Shown here: in pieces, positions 1-7,736 of the stretch
Numbering within the stretch: the stretch's first letter is position 1
Layout of the letters: each line of letters starts with the position of its first letter
Source: an uncultured Phocaeicola sp.
Lineage (GTDB): Bacteria; Bacteroidota; Bacteroidia; Bacteroidales; Bacteroidaceae
Length of the DNA: 62,785 bases
NCBI GenBank assembly: GCA_944321335.1
Contig: CALUKX010000007.1
Location: 1-62,785, forward strand
Reading direction: 5' to 3'
The notes under the pieces: model-generated
Seen by the model: the letters and a program-made list of their open reading frames with translations, nothing else
Database searches by the model: none
What the model was told of the DNA's origin: nothing
Position numbers and translations under genes: made by a program

Positions 1-38
1 TAAGAGCATTGTATTAACAATAACGAGGGCGTTTTGTA

Positions 39-58
39 CTACGTTTTTAGGAACGTAG
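39..58 (+). promoter_or_regulatory. Leader hairpin upstream of the sulfhydrylase gene
   Basis: CTACGTT and AACGTAG form a perfect 7-bp stem with a 6-nt loop, 33 nt before the start codon at 92. It sits in the presumed leader of a methionine-biosynthesis gene, where regulatory RNAs are common. I could not match it to a known SAM riboswitch class and the window begins too close to see the whole leader, so its role is unassigned. Confidence 0.3.
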
Positions 59-91
59 AACTGGACACCCTACTTATAAAATTATACGACT

Positions 92-1378
92 ATGGCAACA
101 AAAAAACTTCACTTCGAGACTTTACAATTACATGTAGGACAGGAACAGCCGGATCCGGCAACCGATGCACGTGCAGTGCCTATCTATCAGACTACATCCT
201 ACGTTTTCCGTAACTCCGCTCATGCAGCCGCACGTTTCGGGCTGCAGGATCCGGGTAATATCTACGGCCGTCTGACCAACTCTACCCAAGGTGTTTTCGA
301 ACAGCGTGTAGCTGCATTGGAAGGTGGTGTAGCCGGATTGGCAGTAGCATCAGGTGCCGCAGCCATCACTTACGCATTCCAGAACATTACCCGTGCAGGC
401 GACAATATCGTTGCAGCCAAGACTATCTATGGTGGCACATACAACCTGCTTGCCCACACATTACCCAGCTTCGGGGTAACTACTACTTTCGTTGATCCGA
501 GTGATCTGTCGAATTTCGAAAAGGCTATCGACGAAAATACAAAAGCCGTGTTCATTGAAACCCTTGGTAACCCTAATTCAAATATCATCGATATCGAAGC
601 GGTGGCAAAAATTGCACACAACCACAAGATTCCTTTGATTATCGATAACACTTTCGGTACTCCGTACCTGATCCGTCCGATCGAACACGGTGCTGATATT
701 GTAGTGCATTCCGCTACAAAATTTATCGGCGGTCACGGAACCTCCTTGGGTGGTGTGATTGTCGATTCAGGTAAGTTCGACTGGGTAGCGTCGGGTAAGT
801 TCCCTCAACTGACAGAACCGGATCCAAGCTATCACGGAGTGCGTTTTGTCGATGCTGCCGGTCCGGCCGCTTTTGCAATCAGAATCCGTGCCATCCTGTT
901 ACGTGATACCGGTGCAACCATCAGTCCGTTCAATGCCTTCATCCTGCTCCAAGGCCTTGAAACATTGTCACTCCGTGTGGAACGTCATGTAGAAAATGCA
1001 TTGAAGGTCGTTGAGTTCCTGAAGAACCATCCGAAGGTAAAACGCGTAAACCATCCGTCGCTTCCGGAACATCCTGACCATGCCTTGTACCAACGTTACT
1101 TCCCGAAAGGTGCAGGTTCAATCTTCACCTTTGAAGTGAACGGAGGTCGTGAAGAAGCCCATCGTTTTATTGATAGCCTTGAGATCTTCTCATTGCTGGC
1201 TAACGTAGCCGATGTAAAATCGCTCGTTATCCATCCGGCAACGACTACCCACTCACAGCTCAACGAACAGGAACTGGCCGAACAGGATATCACTCAAGGA
1301 ACAGTCCGTCTTTCAATAGGTACCGAACATATCGACGACCTGATTGCCGATCTGGATCAGGCTTTGGCTAAAATCTGA
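92..1378 (+). CDS. metY: O-acetylhomoserine sulfhydrylase (Cys/Met metabolism PLP enzyme)
   Basis: This 428-aa protein belongs to the Cys/Met-metabolism PLP-dependent family. It is predicted to join sulfide (or methanethiol) to O-acetylhomoserine, giving homocysteine or methionine in the cytoplasm. Visible signatures are the N-terminal stretch [10 protein letters not shown], the YGRLTNST region that helps bind the cofactor phosphate, and [10 protein letters not shown], in which Lys210 is the expected Schiff-base lysine. The length and the insert between the PLP lysine and the C-terminal domain ([14 protein letters not shown]) fit the sulfhydrylase branch better than the shorter cystathionine gamma-synthase branch. 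It is followed after 6 bp by an acetyltransferase gene, so the two are probably co-transcribed. A small leader hairpin lies upstream. Confidence 0.93.
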   Translation: MATKKLHFETLQLHVGQEQPDPATDARAVPIYQTTSYVFRNSAHAAARFGLQDPGNIYGRLTNSTQGVFEQRVAALEGGVAGLAVASGAAAITYAFQNITRAGDNIVAAKTIYGGTYNLLAHTLPSFGVTTTFVDPSDLSNFEKAIDENTKAVFIETLGNPNSNIIDIEAVAKIAHNHKIPLIIDNTFGTPYLIRPIEHGADIVVHSATKFIGGHGTSLGGVIVDSGKFDWVASGKFPQLTEPDPSYHGVRFVDAAGPAAFAIRIRAILLRDTGATISPFNAFILLQGLETLSLRVERHVENALKVVEFLKNHPKVKRVNHPSLPEHPDHALYQRYFPKGAGSIFTFEVNGGREEAHRFIDSLEIFSLLANVADVKSLVIHPATTTHSQLNEQELAEQDITQGTVRLSIGTEHIDDLIADLDQALAKI

Positions 1379-1384
1379 TGCAAC

Positions 1385-1864
1385 ATGGCAAACTCCATAC
1401 AAATAGTACAGTGGGATAAAAAGTATCGCAACGATTTCATCCGCCTCAACCGCGAATGGATCGAGCGGTACTTCCGACTGGAGCCTTGCGACCTGAAGAT
1501 TCTGGGAAATCCCGAGAAGGAAATTATTGGGAAAGGCGGTGAACTGTTCTTTGCTTTGGACAACGGACAGGTAATAGGCTGCTGTGCCCTGATCCATCAT
1601 CCGGAGAGCGGGAAGTATGAATTGGCGAAAATGGCTGTCACTCCCCAATCGCAAGGTAAAGGTGCAGGTTTCAAATTGGGTTCTGCATTAATCCGTTATG
1701 CAGAAGAACAACGTATCCCCAAACTATTTCTGGAAGCCAATACGCTGCTCGAAGCCTCCGTCAAGCTTTACTACAAATTGGGGTTCAAGGCGGTGGAAGC
1801 CGATCATCCGGCCTACGACCGATGCAACCTCTATATGGAGTTGAAGCTATCTCATAATGATTGA
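1385..1864 (+). CDS. GNAT family N-acetyltransferase
   Basis: The 159-aa protein has the GNAT fold. The core is VIGCCALIHHPESGKYELAKMAV (beta strands 2-4) followed by the acetyl-CoA loop Q-S-Q-G-K-G-A-G (motif A, about residues 95-102), and ends with LYYKLGFKAV, the usual motif B. It should transfer an acetyl group from acetyl-CoA to a small molecule or protein amine, but the substrate cannot be read from the sequence. It starts 6 bp after the sulfhydrylase stop and is likely in the same transcript. No clear terminator follows; the next gene is convergent. Confidence 0.85.
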   Translation: MANSIQIVQWDKKYRNDFIRLNREWIERYFRLEPCDLKILGNPEKEIIGKGGELFFALDNGQVIGCCALIHHPESGKYELAKMAVTPQSQGKGAGFKLGSALIRYAEEQRIPKLFLEANTLLEASVKLYYKLGFKAVEADHPAYDRCNLYMELKLSHND

Positions 1865-1982
1865 TTTTTGTTGCTAGAAGTCATACAACTAAACCAGACT
1901 GACTCTGCAGGCGGACCGGCGAAATGAATCGCTTTCCAACCGATAACCGACAAATTGTTTTGTCCCCATAATCTTGCACCTA

Positions 1983-2945
1983 TCACTCCGGATTAATTTC
2001 ATTCGGAGATGGAAGCTGCTTCCAGCCTTCCCCAAAGGTATCATAAGCATCGGTTACCACAACGAAAGCTCGCGGGTCCGCTTCTTTTATTTTCATCTTC
2101 ACACCTGCTACCTGCTTGTAGCTCACTACAAGGAACAATATCTGCTTGTCGGCACGCGAATAAAGTCCCGAACCTTTGATATAAGTGGCCGAACGGTCCA
2201 AATCCTTTAGTATATAGTCGCGCAACGGAAGTAGTTCCTTTTCACTGATTACGAAAATCATCTTATCGTTCTTGTTTCCGTTGATGACATACGCAATAAC
2301 CCTTGAAATGACAAAGATGGAAATCAATGAATAGAACGACAGGTACCAGGTCGGTTCTTCCATATCCTGTGCACTGCCAATACCGAAACCGATAACTACC
2401 AGACCAAAACATACTACCGCTGCATCGACAAAAAGGATTGCCGTTGAAAAACGGATATGGCAATACTTCTGTAGAATCATTCCGACAATGTCACTTCCGC
2501 CGGTTGTAGCCTGGTTACGCACCACGATCCCCGAACCTAGCCCAATCAATACAGCGCCCATGATACAGGTAAGCATCAGATGATCGCTCAAGTTCATCGT
2601 TCCGCCCAATAGCTCCGCCGGATCCAAAGCTTCCAAGGCTTCCTGTGTCGGATAGGCGAAATGCGACATGGTATTCATGATGAAAGGAGTCATCAATGCC
2701 GCACCGATGGTACGTGTTCCAAGTTTCGCACCGAGTAACACGACAGACAGAATAAGCAAAGGGATATCGAACATATAACCGAATGTTCCGACCTGAATGG
2801 AAGGGAACAAATTATGAAGTACAATGCTTGCACCATATACCCCACCCGGAACTATCTTGTAAGGGTTGATGAAAAACACGAATCCTGCCGCCAAGATGAT
2901 ACATCCCAGCACAATATTCACCCATGCAATTACCGTCTTCTTCAT
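1983..2945 (-). CDS. YitT family membrane protein (DUF161 plus DUF2179)
   Basis: This 320-aa protein has five to six hydrophobic segments in its first 210 residues, with glycine-rich patches such as GGVYGASIVLHNLF and LGSGIVVRNQATTGGSDIVGM. These are typical of the YitT/YpjC family. A soluble C-terminal DUF2179 domain follows (about residues 225-310, including GSGLYSRADKQILFLVV). The family sits in the inner membrane. Transport has been suggested but no substrate is established. It stands alone on the minus strand, convergent with the acetyltransferase gene. CAAATATA and CAAAAATA just upstream (2969-2984) read as -7 boxes on this strand. Confidence 0.88.
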   Translation of the reverse strand: MKKTVIAWVNIVLGCIILAAGFVFFINPYKIVPGGVYGASIVLHNLFPSIQVGTFGYMFDIPLLILSVVLLGAKLGTRTIGAALMTPFIMNTMSHFAYPTQEALEALDPAELLGGTMNLSDHLMLTCIMGAVLIGLGSGIVVRNQATTGGSDIVGMILQKYCHIRFSTAILFVDAAVVCFGLVVIGFGIGSAQDMEEPTWYLSFYSLISIFVISRVIAYVINGNKNDKMIFVISEKELLPLRDYILKDLDRSATYIKGSGLYSRADKQILFLVVSYKQVAGVKMKIKEADPRAFVVVTDAYDTFGEGWKQLPSPNEINPE

Positions 2946-2968
2946 AGTCTGGATTGATTTTTATACAA

Positions 2969-2984
2969 CAAATATACAAAAATA
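2969..2984 (-). promoter_or_regulatory. Predicted -7 boxes for the YitT gene
   Basis: On the minus strand this reads TATTTTTGTATATTTG, two overlapping matches to the Bacteroidetes -7 consensus TAnnTTTG, 24-32 nt upstream of the start codon. No TTTG is found 19-20 nt further upstream, so support rests on the -7 element and position only. Confidence 0.4.
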
Positions 2985-3022
2985 TTATTGGATAATGAAG
3001 AAAATCAGGATGAAAAGTACGA

Positions 3023-3538
3023 TCAGCCGTTAATCTCCTGCAACAAAGTATCGGCCAGAATACGATAGCCGTTACCGTTCAGATGAAGATCATCGACAGT
3101 CATATCCGGATTCAACCGCCCGTCGAGCAAGAGTTTGTCGAACACGTCAAGATAGATAATGCCAGTACCTTCTATCCTACTGCGGATAGCATGGTTCAGT
3201 TTAGCGATGAAACGGTTCACGGAGGTGCTACTGTCCATAAAATCATTCCGTGGGAATATACAGAACAGATACGTTTGTTTGCTGCGGATTGCCTTCACAG
3301 CCTTCACATAGGCATCGGCATAAGCACTCATGTTTTCGGAATTGATGCGATACAGGTCGTTAGTACCGAACTGCACAACGGCATAGCAATCGGACACATC
3401 TTCCGAAAAACTGCGGATATAATCCAATCCTTCCCCGGGAAGTCCGTAATTCAGACATTTCCACATAGGGAAATAAGCATCAAGCGGCCAATAAGCCATG
3501 TGGCTGTTGCCGATGAATGCAACCTTTGGCATTTTCAT
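3023..3538 (-). CDS. SGNH/GDSL-type hydrolase
   Basis: Predicted esterase or lipase-like hydrolase of the SGNH superfamily. Block I is FIGNSHMAYW, with GNSH in place of the usual GDSL and the serine as nucleophile. Block III is QFGTNDLYR (GxND) and block V is DDLHLNGNGYRIL (DxxH), so the catalytic set is complete. The substrate is unknown. There is no signal peptide, so it is probably cytoplasmic. I chose the ATG at 3538 (171 aa) over the ATG at 3562, because the -7 box TAACTTTG at 3570-3577 would place the transcript start within a few bases of 3562. The upstream start would add eight residues. Transcribed divergently from the small lipoprotein gene. Confidence 0.8.
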   Translation of the reverse strand: MKMPKVAFIGNSHMAYWPLDAYFPMWKCLNYGLPGEGLDYIRSFSEDVSDCYAVVQFGTNDLYRINSENMSAYADAYVKAVKAIRSKQTYLFCIFPRNDFMDSSTSVNRFIAKLNHAIRSRIEGTGIIYLDVFDKLLLDGRLNPDMTVDDLHLNGNGYRILADTLLQEING

Positions 3539-3569
3539 ATTTTCGGTTCCGTTCAGTTTCATATTGCTG

Positions 3570-3577
3570 CAAAGTTA
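3570..3577 (-). promoter_or_regulatory. -7 box for the SGNH hydrolase gene
   Basis: CAAAGTTA on the plus strand reads TAACTTTG on the minus strand, a full match to TAnnTTTG and followed by C as in several other promoters here. It lies 8 nt from the first possible ATG (3562), which argues for the internal start at 3538 or a leaderless message. Confidence 0.5.
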
Positions 3578-3621
3578 ATCTTAAATTGGCTTAATCGCTA
3601 GGAAAAATGTTTTAAAATACC

Positions 3622-3629
3622 TATGTTTG
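3622..3629 (+). promoter_or_regulatory. -7 box for the His-rich lipoprotein gene
   Basis: TATGTTTG matches TAnnTTTG, 29 nt upstream of the start codon at 3658. No TTTG at the expected -33 distance. Confidence 0.4.
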
Positions 3630-3657
3630 TTGTATAACAACCCAAAAAGGAAAAGCT

Positions 3658-3873
3658 ATGAAGACCAAACTATTATTAGGAGCATTTATATTGTCATTGG
3701 GACTTGGCACCGTATCGTGCATCGGACCATGTTACACTTCCAAACATCCTCATCACAAGGAGAAGCGGATACCTCCCGGACAAAAGAAAAAGATGCGTGG
3801 TGAAAAATCGGCCAAATACGATGCGCCGGGACACCATAAGCACAAGAAACACCATCATCACGACGATGATTGA
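3658..3873 (+). CDS. Small histidine-rich lipoprotein
   Basis: A 71-aa exported protein. The signal sequence MKTKLLLGAFILSLGLGTVSC ends in a lipobox cysteine at residue 21. The mature part is very basic and rich in His and Lys (KHPHHKEKRIPPGQKKK, then HHKHKKHHHHDDD at the C terminus). The His/Asp tail suggests metal binding in the periplasm or on the outer membrane, but this is only inference from composition. I do not recognise a characterised family; similar tiny Bacteroidales lipoproteins carry unreliable names in databases. It has its own -7 box upstream and a strong hairpin terminator downstream (3890-3941), so it is probably monocistronic. Confidence 0.75.
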   Translation: MKTKLLLGAFILSLGLGTVSCIGPCYTSKHPHHKEKRIPPGQKKKMRGEKSAKYDAPGHHKHKKHHHHDDD

Positions 3874-3889
3874 GTATACAGTTCTAAGG

Positions 3890-3941
3890 AACGGCTGACA
3901 AATTTGCGCAGTTTTTGCCAATTTGTCGGCCGTTTCTTTTT
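3890..3941 (+). terminator. Terminator after the His-rich lipoprotein gene
   Basis: AACGGCTGACAAATT pairs with AATTTGTCGGCCGTT (15 bp with one G-T pair), followed by TCTTTTTG. Confidence 0.8.
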
Positions 3942-3967
3942 GATTCCGCCACAAGAACATCCAACAA

Positions 3968-4078
3968 AGTTTGCATAAGTTTAAAAGTCCCCGCCGATAG
4001 TTTAAAATAGTTTGCACAAGTTTAAAAGCGGCATATCCTGCAGCTGCCACTCTGCCCGAAGGCATACAGTTTGCACAA
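3968..4078. repeat. Direct repeats AGTTTGCAYAAGTTTAAAAG upstream of hsp20
   Basis: Two 20-bp copies differing at one base lie at 3968-3987 and 4009-4028 (41-bp period). A third, partial copy AGTTTGCACAA is at 4068-4078, and an extra AGTTTAAAA is at 3999-4007. They fill the gap between the lipoprotein terminator and the hsp20 gene. Position suggests regulatory sites for hsp20, but no known heat-shock element (such as CIRCE) is recognisable. Confidence 0.6.
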
Positions 4079-4086
4079 TCTCTAGT

Positions 4087-4117
4087 GAACTTCGAAACCG
4101 AAAAGGTCGGGAGGTTC
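4087..4117 (+). promoter_or_regulatory. Hairpin in the presumed hsp20 leader
   Basis: GAACTTC pairs with GAGGTTC (7 bp, one G-T pair), and an inner ACC/GGT pair closes a GAAAA loop. It lies 49 nt before the hsp20 start. It includes GGGAGG in its right half but does not cover the GGAG at 4152-4155 nearer the start codon. Confidence 0.3.
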
Positions 4118-4165
4118 AAAGAAAACAATTTGATAGTTAACCATTTAAAATAGGAGATTACAACT

Positions 4166-4603
4166 ATGATGCCGACTAGAAGAAATTACAATCAGAATTG
4201 GTTACCAAGTATCTTTAATGACTTTTTCGATAATGATTGGGTTATCAGAACTAACGCCAATACTCCTGCAGTAAACGTTATCGAAAGTGAAAAGGACTAC
4301 AAAGTAGAAGTTGCAGCTCCGGGAATGACAAAAGACGATTTCAACATTCACTTGAGTGAAGACTCCGAACTGGTAATCACTATGGAGAAGAAGAATGAAA
4401 ATAAAGAAGAGGACAAGGACAACAAGAAGTACTTGCGTCGCGAATTCTCTTACGCCAAATTCCAGCAGTCACTGGTTTTGCCTGAAGATGTCGATAAGGA
4501 AAAGATCAGTGCCAGCGTTACCGACGGTGTCCTGACAATCGACCTGCCGAAACGCACTCCAGAAGAAAAAGCGAAGATCAACCGTGTGATTGAGATACAT
4601 TAA
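4166..4603 (+). CDS. Hsp20/alpha-crystallin small heat shock protein
   Basis: The 145-aa protein is a small heat-shock chaperone that holds unfolding proteins in the cytoplasm until ATP-driven chaperones can refold them. The alpha-crystallin domain spans about residues 33-135. It starts at VNVIESEKDYKVEVAAPGM and has the conserved DGVLTIDLPK strand near its end. The C-terminal I-x-I type motif (VIEIH), used for oligomer assembly, is present. The start has a plausible GGAG 10 nt upstream. Direct repeats and a hairpin lie upstream, and a perfect 13-bp terminator hairpin lies downstream, so it is monocistronic. Confidence 0.95.
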   Translation: MMPTRRNYNQNWLPSIFNDFFDNDWVIRTNANTPAVNVIESEKDYKVEVAAPGMTKDDFNIHLSEDSELVITMEKKNENKEEDKDNKKYLRREFSYAKFQQSLVLPEDVDKEKISASVTDGVLTIDLPKRTPEEKAKINRVIEIH

Positions 4604-4627
4604 TCATAAGTCACCTTCTTAATCTAT

Positions 4628-4667
4628 CCTCTTCCGGTTCCCAACCCGAACCGGAAGAGGATTTTTT
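4628..4667 (+). terminator. Terminator after hsp20
   Basis: CCTCTTCCGGTTC and GAACCGGAAGAGG form a perfect 13-bp stem with a 7-nt loop, followed by ATTTTTTG. Confidence 0.9.
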
Positions 4668-4696
4668 GTATCAGTAAAAAATTTTTCATCTTTTTC

Positions 4697-4727
4697 TTTG
4701 CAGATATCGGGATTCCTCCTATATTTG
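4697..4727 (+). promoter_or_regulatory. Full Bacteroidetes promoter upstream of the AAA gene
   Basis: TTTG (4697-4700), a 19-nt spacer, then TATATTTG (4720-4727): a perfect match to the TTTG-N19-TAnnTTTG promoter. The predicted start of transcription is about 4733, giving a leader of roughly 275 nt before the ATG at 5009. Confidence 0.7.
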
Positions 4728-4732
4728 CCACG

Positions 4733-5008
4733 CTTAATGAGCGATAGCGTCGCCACAAATAATTTGAATTTATTAGCTGAATGAAAAAAAGAAGTTTAAA
4801 GACGAAATGTAATTATCTGACGATGAGGGAATAACTGTATTCCTTTGTCAGGTATTGTATTGCATTCGTTCTTTGAACGCCTGAACACCCTCCGGCAATT
4901 CATTGCTTCGTGTAAGCAGGAAAGTTGGGACCGGATTCTTTCTGTGCAAACGTGTACCTGCCCGTTTGCCTTTCCAAATCATGTTTTAAATTTTTAATCA
5001 TTACAGCT
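4733..5008 (+). ncRNA. Long structured leader before the AAA gene (candidate regulatory RNA)
   Basis: This stretch has no plausible gene but several stems. CTGAC/GTCAG encloses GGAATA/TATTCC with a 4-nt loop (4817-4851). CGTTC/GAACG (4867-4879) is a short hairpin. GGAAAG/CTTTCC (4919-4976) encloses GCAAACG/CGTTTGC. There is no poly-T terminator before 5009, so it is more likely the leader of the AAA mRNA than a separate small RNA. I cannot match it to a known riboswitch class. Confidence 0.35.
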
Positions 5009-7663
5009 ATGATGAAAAACTATTCGCTCATTGAATCGGTTTATCCCGATTATTGTATCAAGACTATCAATTCCCGTTCTGATTTCAACAGCGAGCTTTA
5101 TTTTTACAAGGGCCGCTATTATCAGATTCCCTTTATTGACATTGATTCCGAAGATATTACCATAGATGATGCTACACTTTCTATGGATTATCAAACCGTT
5201 TCTTCACGACAGAGTTTTCCGTTTTTTTATACCGAGAGGAAAGCACAGTCTTTAGTGCTTTTTATTGAAGAAGGCGATATCCGCTCCACTGTCGACTACT
5301 GTCAGGTGGTATTCCATCTTTTCCGTGAAGGAACTTCCAAGGCACTCGCCACCATTGTGGAGGATCTTCCCATGATGAGTCCGCTCCTGCTGGAGTTTCC
5401 CGATCATCTTTTCCCGATGAAACCGGGGAATTATTTTCTGTTGGCCGGCAATGCTGCAGGCAGAGATTATCTGGATAACGAGGATGGTGTGAAGAATCGT
5501 TTCGTCTTTCCTTTCACCATTTTTGCAACCGGTAAAAAGACGGCCAAACCGGCTATCCGAAAGTCTGTGATACGTCGTCCGCTTTCTACTATGATGACAG
5601 GAAAATTTACCTCAGGAACCTTACTCATGAAACTCGACCTTTGCGGTCTTGACGGTAAGATTCCTACACAGATTTCTGTCAGCTGCTATACAGAAGACGA
5701 GGAACTGATGTGCAAGACCAATCCTTTTACTTTTTCCGAAAACACCGGATCCAAAGGGATTGTTATGCCTTTACGTTCCTCAAAGATATGGTTCGAAGGA
5801 AGATATACCGCAGTGGTAACTGTCAATCAGGAACCCTGTTACCGATTGGACTTCGACTATAGCGGAAGAGGTTTCACTTCTGCGGAAGTAAAACCCTTGA
5901 ACGAGAAGGATAATCTGCATTGGATGACCAAGTATCTGGAAAACACTTGTGAATCGAAGTGGAAACAGGTACGGGAATTCCCGGGAATTTCGCAATGCAA
6001 GTTACAGCTTATACAGCTGTCGCGGTTACGTGAGTACAACAAGCATTGCCAGGACCTGCGGATGAATATCCTGCAAGGCAGTTCGTTCTATACGATTTCG
6101 GCCCATACTCCGATTGCATACAAGCAATTGGCATCGCTCCTACCCGATTTGTTCGGTTTGCCTCAGCACCAACTGACCAGATTGGACACAAAGGAATGGC
6201 TTGCTTCGTGGGATGAGTTTTCTCTCAGCCAACGCGATAAAAAGACTCTGATTCTTTATGAACCTCAGATTCTTTCAGATCCGGATAATGCAGAAATACT
6301 CGACGTGTTGAACAATGCCATTGTCGATACAAGCGTCAGCTGGTCGTTGATTCTGTGCGGTTCGCCCGAAGGGATCAGCCGTTTGTTGGAGGCTTCTCCA
6401 CAATTGGCCAAGGCTATCCCTGCCAAAAACCGTTTCGAGATTGCATCATCGACCTTAGGCGAGTCGGTCCATCTTCTGCAGAAGAAGCTGGACGATTACG
6501 GATTCCGTCTCTCTCCGAAAGCCGAAAACCGACTTTGTGAAGAAATGATTTCGCACAAGGAATCGATGCATTTCCTTTCGGCAGAAGAGGTCGAGAACTG
6601 TATGCTCCAAGGAATCATCGCCAACCTCAAGCAACGTCTGCAGCGTAAATACGCCAAGAAGGAACTAGCTTCCAAGGAAAAGCTGGTGACCGTTCTGCCG
6701 GAAGATATCCGACTTTCAAGCCGGATCCGGCCAAAGGCGGAAGAACAGACGGAAATTGTACCTCAGAAAGCACTGAGGTTCAACGAAACAATAGCCGAAC
6801 TGAACGGAATGGTAGGCCTTCAGTCGTTTAAGGAAAAACTGGACGAAACATTCTGCCAGATACGTTTCAATGAGGAACGTAAGCGTTTCGGACTTCCGAC
6901 CGACAATGACGGTTCTTATCACATGATCTTCACCGGCAATCCGGGAACAGGTAAGACTACCGTAGCCAAGATGGTCGGCAAAATATTCCGCTCGATGGGA
7001 CTTCTTTCGAAAGGGGAAGTCATAACGATGGAACGTACCCAGTTGGTGGGCAAGTTTATCGGTGAAACCGAGAACAACATGAAAGACGTGTTGGAAAAAG
7101 CCAAGGGGAATGTGCTTTTCATCGATGAAGCCTATACCCTTTGCGACAGCTTGGACGACCGAAAGGATTACGGCAACCACGTAGTGGAAAGCCTGCTGAC
7201 ATTCCTTTCGGAACCACATTCCGATATGATTATCATTATGGCCGGATATGCCGATGAGATGGAGCGCCTGCTCAAGATGAACCAGGGACTGAAGAGCCGT
7301 TTCGCTTATAAGTTCCATTTCAGCGATTTTTCGGCAGATGATCTGTTGCAGATAGCTGCACAGGAATTTGTACGCCGGCAGTACGAACTGACTCCCGAAG
7401 AACAAAAGCTTCTGGAATCGACCGTGCGCAACAAGGTGCTTGCCAAGGACCGTCACTTCGGTAACGGACGTTGGATCAAGCAATTCATCCTTTCGGGAGT
7501 ACTTCCCGCAATGGCTCGTAGAGTAATGGAAATGCAGGGAAAAATCCTGGATATCCGACAACTTCAGACCATTGAGGTGGAAGACATCATCAGGGCGGCA
7601 CGCCAGTATGCGGCTCCCGAAGGTCCGACCCTCATTCCTCGCCGTATCGGCTTTACAGCCTGA
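5009..7663 (+). CDS. Large AAA family ATPase (CbxX/CfxQ-SpoVK type) with a degenerate first AAA module
   Basis: An 884-aa protein. The C-terminal quarter (from about residue 600) is a CbxX/CfxQ-type AAA domain: Walker A GNPGTGKT at 643-650, Walker B VLFIDEA at 702-708, then GYADEMERLL and LKSRFAYKFHF. Residues of about 370-580 look like a second AAA domain without its Walker motifs: WSLILCGSPEGISRLLE and FRLSPKAENRLCEEM resemble the sensor and lid parts of the active domain. The first 330 residues are beta-rich and unrecognised. I chose ATG 5009; a TTG at 4925 would extend the frame into the leader. The family remodels protein complexes, but no partner is evident here. Single gene with its own strong promoter. 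Confidence 0.85.
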   Translation: MMKNYSLIESVYPDYCIKTINSRSDFNSELYFYKGRYYQIPFIDIDSEDITIDDATLSMDYQTVSSRQSFPFFYTERKAQSLVLFIEEGDIRSTVDYCQVVFHLFREGTSKALATIVEDLPMMSPLLLEFPDHLFPMKPGNYFLLAGNAAGRDYLDNEDGVKNRFVFPFTIFATGKKTAKPAIRKSVIRRPLSTMMTGKFTSGTLLMKLDLCGLDGKIPTQISVSCYTEDEELMCKTNPFTFSENTGSKGIVMPLRSSKIWFEGRYTAVVTVNQEPCYRLDFDYSGRGFTSAEVKPLNEKDNLHWMTKYLENTCESKWKQVREFPGISQCKLQLIQLSRLREYNKHCQDLRMNILQGSSFYTISAHTPIAYKQLASLLPDLFGLPQHQLTRLDTKEWLASWDEFSLSQRDKKTLILYEPQILSDPDNAEILDVLNNAIVDTSVSWSLILCGSPEGISRLLEASPQLAKAIPAKNRFEIASSTLGESVHLLQKKLDDYGFRLSPKAENRLCEEMISHKESMHFLSAEEVENCMLQGIIANLKQRLQRKYAKKELASKEKLVTVLPEDIRLSSRIRPKAEEQTEIVPQKALRFNETIAELNGMVGLQSFKEKLDETFCQIRFNEERKRFGLPTDNDGSYHMIFTGNPGTGKTTVAKMVGKIFRSMGLLSKGEVITMERTQLVGKFIGETENNMKDVLEKAKGNVLFIDEAYTLCDSLDDRKDYGNHVVESLLTFLSEPHSDMIIIMAGYADEMERLLKMNQGLKSRFAYKFHFSDFSADDLLQIAAQEFVRRQYELTPEEQKLLESTVRNKVLAKDRHFGNGRWIKQFILSGVLPAMARRVMEMQGKILDIRQLQTIEVEDIIRAARQYAAPEGPTLIPRRIGFTA

Positions 7664-7681
7664 AAGCGGCAACCGTAACAA

Positions 7682-7722
7682 AATCCACGGTCTTGCGGAC
7701 AAGTTCCGCCCGACCGTGGATT
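7682..7722 (-). terminator. Terminator after the first susD gene
   Basis: AATCCACGGTC pairs with GACCGTGGATT (11 bp) around a nested GCGGA/TCCGC hairpin. On the minus strand the stem ends in GGATTTTGTT. It may also end the AAA transcript on the plus strand. Confidence 0.65.
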
Positions 7723-7736
7723 CAAGTCAACGGTCT

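Noticed and set aside
1-91. SAM riboswitch before the sulfhydrylase gene
   Set aside because: Only one simple hairpin is visible and no conserved core of a known SAM class could be matched; the upstream sequence is cut off.
4733-5008. 6S RNA or another named small RNA
   Set aside because: The stems do not form the closed 5'-3' terminal helix with central bubble of 6S RNA, and there is no terminator before the AAA gene.
6716-7702. 328-codon minus-strand open frame opposite the AAA module
   Set aside because: The AAA Walker motifs lie on the plus strand in the same stretch.
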